NCBI GenBank assembly: GCA_030770535.1
Contig: JASVEC010000007.1
Span: forward strand, 434,001 to 498,000
Direction: 5' to 3'
DNA length: 64,000 nt
DNA from: Batkoa obscura
Taxonomy: Eukaryota; Entomophthoromycota; Entomophthoromycetes; Entomophthorales; Batkoaceae
Below the pieces are notes generated by a model. That model made no database searches. It saw only the letters and a program-made list of their open reading frames with translations, and was not told the origin of the DNA. This document shows, one piece after another, positions 47,992-59,946 of this stretch (its first letter is position 1; the number at the start of each line of letters is the position of its first letter). The position numbers were made by a program, and so were the translations under genes.

Positions 47992-48167
47992 ATATGCTAT
48001 CCTCTTCTCAAGGTCTTGATAACCACTATAAAGATCAATTACTGATACTCCAGCTCCAAGCTCTCGATCAAAATGGTCTTTGGATACTTTGCTTTTTTAT
48101 AATTATCCTCACATATATACCCTCTATTGGATAATGTAGTTTACTGAAACCAAAGAATTTAGAATAT

Positions 48168-48268
48168 GGGGATGTATTTTTGTATTTAAGAATTTTACTA
48201 ACAAATTTTCCGCTTAAATAGTGCTTAAAAAATGGAAGAAATAATGAAGTAAAAAAAAAAACACTCCC
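48168..48268 (-). mobile_element. GGGGATG MITE, copy 27
   Basis: ATAT flanks on both sides. The right end is ACACTCCC. Confidence 0.86.
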
Positions 48269-48490
48269 ATATCAAGAAAGGAATTCACCTTTATTTAGTA
48301 CCTTTTACCAGAATAAATAAGAATATCAATTGAGACTACAATTGACTGAAAAATAATTGACAACATGATTTTATTGCTTTTTATACATTAAATTGGTTAC
48401 TTATATATATCCACATCCAATTTCATGCTACTCATCTTGATATACTAGCATGGAATTATACTACTTATATTGTGTAAATGAAAAACCCGG

Positions 48491-48890
48491 TGTGAAATCT
48501 GGTACTCAGGGTTTGGAGTCAAGAACAGCTATTGCTGGGTTGACTACACTATAAGTCGAAAGGTCTTAGTTTATGTGACTAAGATAGACTTGGGTTATGA
48601 GGAATAGCACGTAATAGGTTACAAGCTATATAAGACAAATAGAATAGACAATACTAATGTAAAATCTATGTAAAATACTATTAAGAAAACTTAGTAGCTT
48701 TATTAAATGTTCGAGATATCAGGGATTAATTCAGTTAAAAAGCCTCGAACTATTATACTCTGTAAACTCTTTTATACTCTGAAAAGTATAAGTATCAAAA
48801 TGAGAAAATAATATTCTTTTGGGCGGAACTAGAAATTCTCATAACAAATCAAAATAATTAACCATGGGACTGACAAAGCGATATTTCACA
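48491..48890. mobile_element. TGTGAAAT TIR element, copy C (400 bp)
   Basis: Same family as 12095-12558, with an internal deletion of about 65 bp near its 3' end. Here CCGG precedes the left end and follows the right end, so the ends read CCGGTGTGAAAT...ATTTCACACCGG. Confidence 0.8.
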
Positions 48891-48988
48891 CCGGATGTAT
48901 AAGTAACAAAACTAAAATCGCAATTGATAATTATAGAAAACATTATAAAGTTCGTTTAACATCGAACTAATCTAATATATCAGAATAT

Positions 48989-49082
48989 GGGGATGTATTT
49001 TTTTAAGAATTTCACTAATAATCTTTTCACTCATATAGTGCTTAAAAGATGGAAAAAGTAATGAAGCCAAAAAAACATCCTC
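48989..49082 (-). mobile_element. GGGGATG MITE, copy 28
   Basis: ATAT flanks on both sides. Slightly shortened copy. Confidence 0.84.
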
Positions 49083-49546
49083 ATATGTTTATTCATATAT
49101 AACATAAATTGATTTGTTTAGAATTTGGTTAATTTTTTAATATAGGATCGAAATTTGAACTAAAGTTCTCACTTCTTATTTTCTATATCTTTATATTAAT
49201 TTTTTTCTTCCTTGAATAAACCAACCTTTTCGTATAGATAAGTAGCTTGAAAAAATTGACACCATCAATCTAATACAACAAAAATGGTAATTTCGTTTTT
49301 CTCATCTGTTTCCTAAAAAAATTGCATCATCTATTTAATTAGAAGGTTTTGAAAAATAAGAGGTCAACGTTCAAGTGCATTAATATCAATATATGTAAAG
49401 CAGATTGTTTACAAAATCTACATCTTAGGTTCCTTCAAAACTTTTAGCTAAATACTTTTCAGAGATAAACTACTGCTATAATTCGTTATTTGTCTGATAA
49501 ATAAAACACTTATGCTTTAGATCACCTAAATTCCCAAAAAATATAT

Positions 49547-49645
49547 GGGGATGTTTTTTTTGGCTTGATTACTTTTTCCACCTTCCAAGCGCTATTTAAG
49601 TGGAAAAATCGTTAGTAAAATTGTTAGACACAAAAATACATCCCC
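49547..49645 (+). mobile_element. GGGGATG MITE, copy 29
   Basis: Perfect ends GGGGATG...CATCCCC, with ATAT on both sides. Confidence 0.9.
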
Positions 49646-50771
49646 ATATTAACTATAAATTTAGGTAATTTTGTAATTCAAAGATATTATTACCTTCGTT
49701 TTACAGCAATAATAGTTAGCTAAAGCCTTAGGAAAATACGATAATGTGTGGTTGTCTAATTTAAATCATAGAATTTAAAATTTTAACAGCACTTTATCTT
49801 TGAATGTGTCCAAATAATAGGAACGTATAGATAATATATTAATTTTAATACCACTTTGACAATGTTAGTTTGATACAAAAATATTGACTTTAATAAACCC
49901 CCTTTTATAAATTTGAAAAAGTATAAATTTGATAGATAGTAACTACTTTAAATTACAATAAAGTCCATCAATTGCTTACCTTAAAATCTAATACTTGAGT
50001 AAACTTAATAACTATATAGTCCAAACATGTTATATGTATGATATATATTTATTTAGAATATAGAGTATAATTTTTTGTATCGGTATTTTATTATCTTTAA
50101 AGTAATTTCAAGTTCAAAACAATTGTTAATTAATTTATTAGATAAAAGACATTCCGCAAATAGTAAACTGTATAAGCTTTACTATCCAACAAGTAATTTA
50201 AGATGTTAAAACTTTTCAAAGCTTTTACATAGTATGTTTTATTGAACGATTTTAACAAACTAGTAAGAGTTAAATGTTATTAAATGACAAAAATATTTAT
50301 TAAAAAAGCCTAACTTTAGCTTATTCAAGGATAACAATTGATAAGAAAAAATAAATATCTTTATTAGGTTTTTAATTTAATTTGGTAATTGACTATAATG
50401 CCTTAAAATATATAATAACATTAAATTTTACATTGTTCTTAATAAATAGTTAAAAAAATAACAATAAAATTAAATGACGCAAAATAAACATACAAAGTTA
50501 AATTTTGGCTTTATATTATTTGTTAAACTTCCAATTTTAGCAAATTAAAGTGCACAAACAGCAAGAATAATCCAATCAAAAGGGTATTAATGATATCAAA
50601 GCTCAATTCGAGAGAAAATGAAACAGTTAAAGATCACAGTCGTGAACAAGGTTTACATAACAACTTAAGCTATCAGGCTAGCTTTGAATTTATACTACTA
50701 TTAATCAAATAGCTTTCTAATATTTCACGTTTAACTTTGATCCTATAATACCAATTTTAATAACTAGCAGG

Positions 50772-51815
50772 ATGAGCAACGCAATTGAAAATAAACAAAC
50801 TTCAATAAAGGGGAACGGAGCCGCAAATAATAATGCATCTCAAAGTATCACTAACCCAGAAACTACACACTCTTTAAACTTTGTAAACTACTTATTTTTC
50901 CATTTAGTATATATCTAATTGTTTAGGGTTCTATTTCAGGAAATGCTGGAGAAACTTCAAGTTGGATTTTGGATTTAAATGTACGTGTTGTAACTACTCA
51001 AGGCAAAGAATTTACTGGGAGAGTGTACACTTACGATACTATTGCAAACATTCTCATTATAATGACTGAAAGTAAGGAACCCTTAAAAGAAAATAAGAGC
51101 CCAACTGCTGAACGTGATGAGCGTTATAATTTCAAAATCATCAAAATCAATGCCATTAAGTCTATTTCTCCAGTGGATCCTACTGATATACTAATCAACG
51201 AAACTAAAGCTCAATCCACTCCTCTGGATCTCTATTTAGAATCTACTGGTATCCAACCTCATTATGTTAATATGAACGCTGTTATTCAGCGTCATCATAA
51301 AGCTATCTCTGACACGATTGATCTTAATAAGAAAACTAACCGTAATGCTCCAGAAAATGGACAAGAAATTTTTAATGCGCTAAGCAAAATGTAAGTATTT
51401 TTATTTCTTTTATTTTTAATTTAACAAATTGTTTTTAGGTTCCCTTGCAAATGGGACAAAAATGACATTGTTGTTCTTGATGAAGTAGTTGTTAAACCAC
51501 CTTATACACCGGATAATTGTTTTTCAATTTCACCAGCTTATGATAAAACTTTGGATCGTATTAAAAGAACGGTAAGAATATACTTATAGATTTGTAGTAT
51601 TTTTACTATTTATTTATTAGCTCGAAGCTGAAAGAAAGAAACTTAGCGCCAACTCTAAAAGTAATGAAAAGCCACCATCACCATCTAGAAAATCAACTTC
51701 TTCCCCTAAAAAAATAAACTCAAAAAGAAATTCGCCTACACTTAACAAAAAAGAAAATGTGGCTGGGGACACAGGTGTAAATAACAACAAAAAAGACCTT
51801 AAAAAGAAAGCTTAA
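50772..51815 (+). CDS. LSM12: LSM12-like protein
   Basis: Exons are 50772-50882, 50927-51390, 51439-51571 and 51621-51815, giving 300 residues; the introns are 44-49 nt. After an asparagine-rich N-terminus comes an Sm-like domain (about residues 50-110: VRVVTTQGKEFTGRVYTYD, then NFKIIKINAIKSI). It is followed by the LSM12 anticodon-binding (AD) domain, which runs through exon 3 (NGQEIFNALSKMFPCKWD, then IVVLDEVVVKPPY) into a coiled LEAERKKL. The C-terminus is a serine/lysine-rich tail. LSM12 proteins bind RNA-protein complexes, for example with ataxin-2/Pbp1 in translation control. All exon joins keep frame and conserved sequence crosses each one. It is convergent with SPT6. Confidence 0.92.
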
Positions 51816-51938
51816 GCTTTTTAAATCCACTGATTAATTATTGCTGTGCTGCCGTCTCTGAGTGTATCCTCTTCCCTTGGAGTGCTCTCATGATAGCTTA
51901 TAAAAATAAAATTAAAAAGATATTGAACTTTAAATTAT

Positions 51939-52032
51939 GAGGATGTTTTTTTGACTTCATTTTTCCATCTTTTAAGCGTTATTTGTGTGGAAAAATTGTT
52001 AATAAAATTCTTAAATACAAAAATACATCCCC
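51939..52032 (+). mobile_element. GGGGATG MITE, copy 30
   Basis: Left end GAGGATG, right end ACATCCCC, flanked by TTAT on both sides. This is a clear non-ATAT duplication. Confidence 0.89.
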
Positions 52033-52189
52033 TTATCTTTTCTATTTAAGATAATTTAGTGCTGATGAAAAAGATCAGTTATATGTAACTATTCTTCTAC
52101 TTTAAAGAATAAAATAATTTTGAATTTCAAGTTATTCATCAAAATTAATAGTTGATAATTAAATCTTGTCAAATTAAAAATAACTATAT

Positions 52190-52288
52190 GGGGATGTTTT
52201 TTTTAGCTTCAGCATTTTTTCCATCTTTTAAGCACTATTTGAGTGGAAAAATTGTTAGTAAAATTCTTGAATACAAAAATACATTCCC
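52190..52288 (+). mobile_element. GGGGATG MITE, copy 31
   Basis: ATAT flanks on both sides. The right end is ACATTCCC. Confidence 0.87.
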
Positions 52289-52555
52289 ATATATAATCCA
52301 CTCACCACTATTATAGAAAAAAGTTTAAAAAATTTACTAACATTTTTAATGTTTATTTAGTTTCAATAGCAGACTTTACTATTATTACTTGTTAGAAAAA
52401 TTTGATCAGATGAAATATAAAATATCAAGTTGCACAATATGCTTTACTTTTATTTTATTTTTGAGATTATTTCTTGTTAGTTAAAAAAGCCTATAAAAGG
52501 TAATACCAAAGGAAATATAAAAGTTATAATAGATCAAAATAGTGAGATCAATACC

Positions 52556-55500
52556 TTACTGATATGGTTGGCCATGATAATTGTTATTTTGGGGGTTGTA
52601 ATTAGGATCTTGTTGGGGTTGTAATGATGAACTTGTATGCCCTGGATAAATATTATTAGGGCGTCCTGGGATCATCATTTGTGGTTGACCATGTTGATGT
52701 AATGCCCCAGGATATTGAGATGCAAAGGGTGGTGGGATAGGCCTTCCCATATGCATTTGGTGATGTGGGAATTGAGGTGGTCGATGTCCTTGCATATGCA
52801 TTACTGGTCGTGGATGCCTTGGCACCTGCATACCTGGATGCATTGGATGTGGTTGGCCATGCATATTTGGTGGTACTGGTAAAGGTCTTGGTGGGCGCGC
52901 CATTGGTCTAAACCCTTGTATATGTTGATGGCCTTGAGAAGGCGCTTGTGCCTGTGCAGCAAGGTTGGCTGCCATGAGTTTAAAGCCATTCATCAATGCG
53001 CTTGTATCTGGGTACGATACTTTATTTAAAATGTATGCCTTAGGTTCCACTTTGATAGGCCATATCATAAACCTTGATTTTCCATTTAATTTAAACCCTA
53101 AACTGAAATATCCAGGGCTTTTATCATCAACACAGAGTCCATAAATAGACTGTTTAGGTTGTGCAAGTGAAGTGGTGGTGATATATTCCTCTAAGCTACT
53201 CTGAGTACCTTTATGGAATTTTGGATGCTTAATTAATTCATCTACTTTATGTCTACTAGCATCAATAAAACTGACTACAAGTTCATCTAAATCCGTGTAA
53301 GTGTAATTTGCTATTTTAAGGCGTGGTGGAGCATTTGGGAAATCAGGGTGGCTTTCTTCCTTTATGTTTAAGTGATAATAAACATTGGTATAGAACTTCC
53401 ATGTAAGTGAAATATGATTTGCACCATGAGATGATGGACGAAGCAAGTATTCGCCAATGTTCTTGTTTGCAAGATATTCTTCAGCTTCATGGAAAGTAAG
53501 ATCTTTATAAAATGGATTCATAATCGCGCCCACATTGGGATTCCTTGTTCTAGTAGTACGAATTTGTTTAGGCATATTTGGGTATATTTCTGGGTGATCT
53601 GTAAGTTCTTTCTCAAATAATTGCTGCGCAAAATATTTATCTACACCTGGACCATCTTTACTATAATAAAGTTTGGCTTTTCTTTGACACTCGCGTATAT
53701 CTTCTTCAAGCAACGAAAGTTCAACCTGGAATCGTTCCAAATTGACAGAAATAATTGCTGCTTGGACAATAGACCCTTGCTGAAGCTCATCTTTTTTAAT
53801 GATTCTTCGAAATGGTATAACGCCATCTAAACCTGAGCTTAATTTGCAAAGTACTACTCTTGGGAGGACTTTTGTTATTTCAATAGGGACAGTCATATGT
53901 GAACTAAGTGTTTCGACAGTTTCACCTGTAAGTTGTGCAAAAAGCTCTTCAAAGCTTGCAGGTTTAAATGGAAAACGATTTTCACCAAATGGGTTACAGA
54001 ATTCCCTCTTAACCATTGTCAAAACTGCAGTTTTGGGGGCTTCATATTTCTTACTTAAAATCATAGAATAATCAGATAAATCTAAATCATTAAGGCGATG
54101 GCTTTGTCTTTCTATAATTTCAGTAACATTTGCAGAGGGATGGCTACTATCATCCATCTCATCTTCATCTACTTCAAGGGCATCAGCAGCCATTTTTCTT
54201 GCTAAACTATAATCTTCAGGATGCATACGAGTAGCATCTAAAACCTCAGTTGGATTCAAAAGCTGAATAAATGGCGCACAGTTAACAAAAACATTTCTTG
54301 TAACACCTTTTCTCGTGACTAATTCAGCTCGAGATTCGTATCTATCGACTTCCTCTGTTCTTTTTATAAGAAGTTGAGCTTTTCTTGGGCCAAGACCTGG
54401 GATATATTTTACTAAATTTCCTAATCTTTTATTCGAAGGAAGCATATATATACGAATACCAACAGTACTAACCACGTTCGCAAAAGCTCTTTCAATAGCT
54501 GTGTCAAGCATTTCTTTGGGCAAAAGATGTTGATATTGATGAAATGTGATGTTTGAAATGTTTTCACCTAAGGCAGCAAACTCAATAAGTGGATCTTGTA
54601 GATGTCTAGCCAAAGATATACAATATAGCGCGACTTGATGGTATTTTGGAAATTCCTCATGTGCTTTATCTAAAAGGAAGTATATTCTTGCAGCTTCGTC
54701 AGTATGTAATATGATTTCACATGGACTATCATAGATTGCTCTGGATTCGGAAAAAACCGTTCGAACTCTTTCCATAAAGCTTCTTGCTGCTAAATCAAAA
54801 CCAGATCCAACGATCACGTCAGCTGGATGTGATTCGAAAAAGGAAGCTAATATGGTCTTATTGGCTTCATCCCTCAAGTCGCCAAACTCAAGTACTTCTT
54901 CAACAATGCCCTTCTCATTTAAATATACTGCAACTGATGGGTCTCTCATTTGTCCAGTACCGTTACTCATAGCAATCACGCGAGGAGGGATACCGCTTCT
55001 CATGTTATGAGATTTATAAGGTGCCATACTTATTTTTCTTTCGATTGCATTTTGGACTTCGATGGCTAAATACTCTTGTGCTTGTAGTCTAAGCTTCTCC
55101 TTTATCCAAACTTCTAACACAGGGAAGAAATTTTCATAAAAAAGCAATTCAATTATATCAGAACGAGTCTTATTCCAAAGTTTGGAATTGGGGTTAGATT
55201 GATCACCATAGTAAAACAGTAATATATTTGAAATGAAATCCCCTTTTCTAGGTAGAGTTACATCCAATTTAATTAACCCTAGTTCCTCTGCTTCTAGCAT
55301 TAAAAGAAATTTATATCCCATATTATAAATTGGCTTTTTATCAACAAACTTAAATGAGAAGAATCTACTATTTGTATCTATTTCCAAAACACCTCTTGGG
55401 GTAGGTTGCACAGATATAACGGAACTAAGCTCAAATGCTTGTCGTACTGATTTTCTCAATCTCAAATCGTAATACATGAGCTGCGAAATATATGTTTTTA

Positions 55501-57154
55501 TGTTTTTAAGCACAAGCTCGGGGGTAGGTAAATATTTTGATACATATTTTTTACACAGTTCAAGCGGTGCTATCGGAGGATCTTGAGAAATATATACATT
55601 TAGGCCTTCTATTACATTGATCCCAAAGTTTTGTGGTGAAATTCCGAACTCCAAAACCAAATCATCAAGCCCTGCTAGTTTACAATTTTCAAAAAAATTT
55701 GCATTTGAGTTATTCACTCGAGGGCCTTTCGATTTGGAGCTAAAGTTAACACTAATATAATCAATCATATCCTGTACTTCCTCAATTTTTTCAACACTTC
55801 GAGCGTATCTTTCAACGTAGTCATCAAACCTCTTTTCTTTTTCATTATTTAAATAATTATTCTCGAATTTCTTGAGCTGTCCACGAAATAATTTATATTT
55901 GCTATCAAGATCATATATTCTCCAGATATCAGGTAACTGAAGAATGTCTTTTAGGTGATCAATTTTGGAATCTTGGTGAATCAAATAGTCTCTACGATAA
56001 TGCCAAATAAATGGAACTTCAAGGAAATCTTTATTGAAAAAAGCAAGGCATGCCGTTACTGAGTCCTTTACTATTGATGGTGCTGTACTAGTTGCTACTT
56101 CTGAAAAGAATTCTGATTGCAATAAATCAACCATCTTGTTACATATCCAAGTAGCTTCTGCTTCAATTTCTGAATCATCGGGCCTATTATCCATCAAATC
56201 AGCGAACCTCCCTTGCATCCTCTCAGGCATATCCATATTCCGAATAATTTCATCTTGCTCTGTCATCATTCTTTCAGCAAGTTCAGCAGGTTCAAAAGCT
56301 GCTTGAAGCGCAGTCTGTGGAGCTTCTTTATTCGATTCTCTGACGACGTCTGGATCAAACATAGCATAGTTATAATCAGTTCCATCACCAAAAATTTCAA
56401 TGATAATGTCTTGAACTCTAAATGAGATTAGCATAAAATTAAATATAAAATAAATGAACTTACTCAACATCAACGCCAGATGCTCGTAACTTACGGAGGT
56501 GTTCGGATTTTTGTTGCCTTATTTTTTCTCTGCGTTCCATCATTACTTGAGGATCTTCATCTTGCATATCTTCTTCATCATCTCCAAGATCATGCTCAAT
56601 AAAATCATCTAAATAATCATCATATTCCTCGTCTTGCACAATTCCTTCTTCTTCATCTGCAAACATATTGTTTAAATGATCCTTATTATAATTTTGATCG
56701 TAATCTTCTTGTTCATCAGAGTAATCATCATCTCTCTTTCTTTGAAGACGGGTTAACTTTGATTATTAAGAAATCAATCTAAATATTTATTATTGAAGAA
56801 ACTTACTTTATTTGAGCCCAAGTTCAAACCAGTATTCTCTTTAATCAAATCAAGATCCGCTTCATCAAGTTCGTCCTCACCTAATATTGTTTTAGTTTAA
56901 ACCACGAGTAGTTACAATAAATTACTATTCGATATTTTCTTCTTTTTCTTTGGTTTTTTAACTTTAATAGTCTCTTCTTCCTCCTCTTCTTCTTCTTCAT
57001 CTACTAAAAAGTCATCCTTTTCAAACTCATCCAGACCTTCTTCATCTTCTTCATCTTCCTCTTCTTCATCCGGGCTTTCATCATCTATTACTGCACGTCT
57101 TCTTCTATTATGTCTTATTTCTTGAACATCTGATTCTGACTCTGAATCTAACAT
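52556..57154 (-). CDS. SPT6: transcription elongation factor and histone chaperone Spt6
   Basis: Exons (minus strand) are 57154-56926, 56880-56807, 56756-56464 and 56417-52556, giving 1485 residues; the introns are 45-50 nt. The order matches Spt6. First comes a long acidic N-terminus (poly-Glu/Asp), with LDEADLDLIKENTG made by the first splice. Then come the helical core, the YqgF RNase H-like domain, and the helix-hairpin-helix (LVKYIPGLGPRKAQLLIKR). The DLD region and S1 domain follow, then tandem SH2 domains beginning DLTFHEAEEYLANK and GEYLLRPSS. The C-terminal about 130 residues are rich in Pro, His, Met and Gln, in place of a more typical tail. Intron 2 must use an AAG acceptor, since the only TAG breaks the frame. 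It works on chromatin with RNA polymerase II. It is divergent from the DUF1764 gene. Confidence 0.95.
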
Positions 57155-57488
57155 TTTTAAAAGAAATGAAATAAAAAGTTAAAATTGAAAAACAAAAATC
57201 ACCCCTTTTATACTTTAGTTCTCAATTTGCAATGATTTCACGAAATTTACATTATGCAAAAAGTGGCATAAGCTGAGCAGCGTTGTATTTATTATATTTA
57301 AAATACTAGTTTTTGAAAGTAAATAACACTCCAAACTATCAATAAAAGAAAGTATAGATATAAAATAAGTTTTATCAATATCTTTTAATTTTTCCTAGTA
57401 GTATAAGTGGCACTTTGTATTTTTAATCCTTCTTATTTTATTCTAAAATTTTAAATAGAATAAGTTTGGTTTTTTATTTGTTTTAACA
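57155..57488. promoter_or_regulatory. shared divergent promoter region SPT6/DUF1764 gene
   Basis: 334 bp separate the two start codons. No clear TATA box at a fixed distance was seen. AAGTGGCA occurs twice (about 57261 and 57401). Confidence 0.4.
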
Positions 57489-58153
57489 ATGGCTCAACTT
57501 AATAAGAAATTGAAAAGTAAAGGAAATAAACAAAATACTAAAAATAACTTAGAAAAAAGTAAATAAATAGTTTAATAGTATTATATGGACTAATAAATTG
57601 TACCAGTAGATAAATCAAGCATAACCAAAAATATAAATTCAAAAGGTAATTTAATAATACAAAGTGTACAACTTTTAATTTTGTAGACAATGATAAATTC
57701 ATTGACGATTTATTTTCAAAAAAGAAGTCGAGTAAGGAACCGGTTGTAGAAAACAAACAAGCAAGTACGTTTCTTTATAGAAATAATATAAGGATATGTC
57801 TAAATATAAATAGTTACTAACAATAACACCAAAGCAAAGCCAAAAGTTGACAAGATTGTTTTTCAAGAGAAGAATACACTAAATTCTAAACAAAAACCAA
57901 TTATTAATGAAGAAGATGATTTCTTTGATTCTAGAGGAACTAAAGGAAGTAACTGATTTTTCTCTTTTTTAAAAAAAAGATTTTAAATTAATATTAGAAA
58001 GAAAATTAACTGAAGAAGGCTATCCTATCTTCGACTTGAAAGAGCTTAAAATAGGAGAAGGAGAAGGAGGTAATTAATGGTCAAAATTATAAGATAACAG
58101 CTAATAAAATAGATACTCCATTATGTCCGTTTGACTGCAAATGCTGTTACTAA
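57489..58153 (+). CDS. DUF1764 family small basic protein
   Basis: Six exons: 57489-57558, 57610-57645, 57687-57764, 57814-57948, 57998-58069 and 58113-58153, giving 143 residues. All introns are phase 1 and 41-51 nt long. The conserved C-terminus is reached only by splicing: KLTEEGYPIFDLKELKIGEG, then GGDTPLCPFDCKCCY, the hallmark of the DUF1764 family. The N-terminal half is lysine/asparagine rich with FIDDLFSKKK. The protein's role is not known. Intron 3 has an alternative AAG acceptor at 57834, after a TACTAAC, which would remove seven residues. Five introns in so short a gene is striking beside the other genes here. It is divergent from SPT6. Confidence 0.85.
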
Positions 58154-58836
58154 TCATGGATACTTCCTTATAAATTTTACGTTATAGATAGCTTATAGAG
58201 GGAATAAATTTAAATTTTATAACGCTTCTTTCATACTTTTTAATCTTATGTCCATTATTCATGATAGATTAAATAGATATAATCCATCTTATTTTTTATT
58301 TATTTAAATCACCTATTGGATATTAATACTGGGCTCATTTTAAGAATTTGAATACAGCTGTATCCCATGTGTCAGGCCTTTTAAAGCAATTTAACTACTA
58401 TAGTACTTTGCAGCATTTAATTGATTATGATTGATTGTTAATAAAAATCCTAAATTTTTATTTTAATCCATTTATAAAGTAGAATATCATTTTATATATG
58501 TTATTATTTTATTACTCATTTTTAACTTAGCTCGATTTTGTACATAACTTAGAGTATAATAATAGCTTTTGATTTATAATTAGCCTTGATCATCAAATTT
58601 AAATATGAAAGCATAAGACTATTAATTAACCTAAAATAAGTATACAATCGATTTTTATACAAACTCAACCGAAAACAGACTCTAAAGTTAGTTTGTAGTG
58701 GGTTTCTTGGACAGAAAAAATGACTAGATAATGATTGGTTCAACCAAACTAAGCACTTCTCCACAGCAAAAATATCACAATAAATAATAAAGTGAATTTT
58801 TAAGCAGCTTTATTTTTTTATCACTTTAATTTCATT
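58154..58836. other. intergenic stretch
   Basis: Between the DUF1764 gene and RAD6. Nothing recognised. Confidence 0.5.
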
Positions 58837-59350
58837 ATGTCAACTCCAGCCCGCAGAAGGTTAATGAGAGATTTTAAGCGCCTACAGGCTGATGCTTCAG
58901 AGGGGATATCAGGGGCGCCATGTGCAGATAATATAATGTTATGGAACGCGGTAATATTTGGACCACGTAAGCTATTTTTTTAAATAAATCAAATCGTAAA
59001 CTAAACATACCGGACTTTATTTAGCTGAAACCCCGTTTGAAGACGGTACGTTTAAATTAATACTACAATTTGAAGAAACATATCCAAATAAACCACCAAC
59101 TGTAAAGTTTACCTCAAAGATGTTCCATCCAAACGTATATGCCTCCGGGGAGTTATGTTTAGATATTTTACAAAATAGATGGAGTCCAACTTATGATGTA
59201 GCAGCCATACTTACGTCTATTCAATCTTTATTACATGACCCCAATCCTTCTTCACCAGCTAATGTTGAAGCGGCTCAGCTATATAGGGATAATACAAAGG
59301 AATACATTCGAAGAGTTAAGGAAACAGTGGAGTTAAGTTGGGAGGATTAA
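58837..59350 (+). CDS. RAD6: ubiquitin-conjugating enzyme E2 Rad6/Ubc2
   Basis: Exons are 58837-58966 and 59025-59350, giving 151 residues, the usual length of the Rad6 core. The N-terminus [17 protein letters not shown] is diagnostic of Rad6. The splice forms [13 protein letters not shown]. The active-site cysteine is Cys88 in [14 protein letters not shown], preceded by the HPN triad near residues 78-80. It transfers ubiquitin, with partners such as Bre1 (histone H2B) and Rad18 (PCNA) in known fungi. There is no acidic tail of the budding-yeast type; the protein ends in ELSWED. The intron is 58 nt. Confidence 0.96.
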
Positions 59351-59946
59351 ATTTAAGTTGGAATCTTATTAAAACTAAAAATCGGATATTTTTTTAGATT
59401 ATTATAAGGTACTCTAAATATTTCTTTCTATTTCTGAAGCGGTTTAAATGTTGTACTATAGAGTTTTAGATTGGAATTGATTTATTTCTCTTTTCATTTT
59501 TACTAAATCATTTAGTCATTCACTTTGTATTTTTGCTTTTTGTTTTATTATTAGTATGTTAGCTAATCATGATCTTATTATAATATCTTTATTCACAAAT
59601 AGTTTATTTATCATACAACTATTGAGCTTTTAGAGTATGCTGTTATTTAACAATAGATCCACTTACTTTGATTAGGATTAACTTGTTCTTAAAGTTCAAG
59701 TTAAGCTATGTGAACTTCGCTTAGCTGTACTACTATTATTATTATTTTAATATTGAGGACTAATTATCATTAACCCAAAGTATGCTTTAAGATGTTAATA
59801 TCTGGATTTAATATATTACTAATAATTTTGATAAGTTTATAAAAAGAAAACTGTTAGGAATTTAAAAAAATCATTTAAGTATTGCTTACTAGTGTAATTT
59901 TACAAATAAAAGGTAAAAATAATGCCTAATACTTTATGAATAAATT
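59351..59946. other. convergent 3' region RAD6/aldo-keto reductase
   Basis: AT-rich 3' flanks of two convergent genes. Nothing else seen. Confidence 0.5.

Larger units (their letters stand above)
46596..48120 (-). pseudogene. decayed beta-lactamase-like serine hydrolase (PF00144 type)
   Basis: Minus-strand fragments read in order like a beta-lactamase-related hydrolase. Near 48060 is FDRELGAGVSVIDLYSGY, the N-terminal strand pair of the family. Near 47700-47780 is DQGLLDYNEKISTYWPEFG followed by GEVAIADLL and HEG. Near 47520-47545 is CHGVTRELILNEIV. Near 46620-46830 is a C-terminal block with GEIGGGCIRYFPEY and MPSEGRAVASL. Frames change between blocks, several stops interrupt them (for instance inside the ADLL-HEG block), and the region expected to hold the catalytic SxxK motif is not recognisable. 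Two MITEs lie inside (47028-47126, 47893-47991) and others sit at both ends. It is a host gene that has died. Confidence 0.7.
48269..50771. other. repeat-bearing intergenic stretch upstream of LSM12
   Basis: Holds one short TIR element and two MITEs. The last 1.1 kb before LSM12 is plain AT-rich sequence. Confidence 0.5.
51816..52555. other. convergent 3' region LSM12/SPT6
   Basis: Contains two MITEs (51939-52032, 52190-52288) and nothing else recognisable. Both genes must end their transcripts here. Confidence 0.5.

Noticed and set aside
53641-53826. Frames inside or opposite SPT6 (also 53799-54071, 54784-54972, 56034-56306)
   Set aside because: They overlap the continuous, highly conserved SPT6 reading frame.
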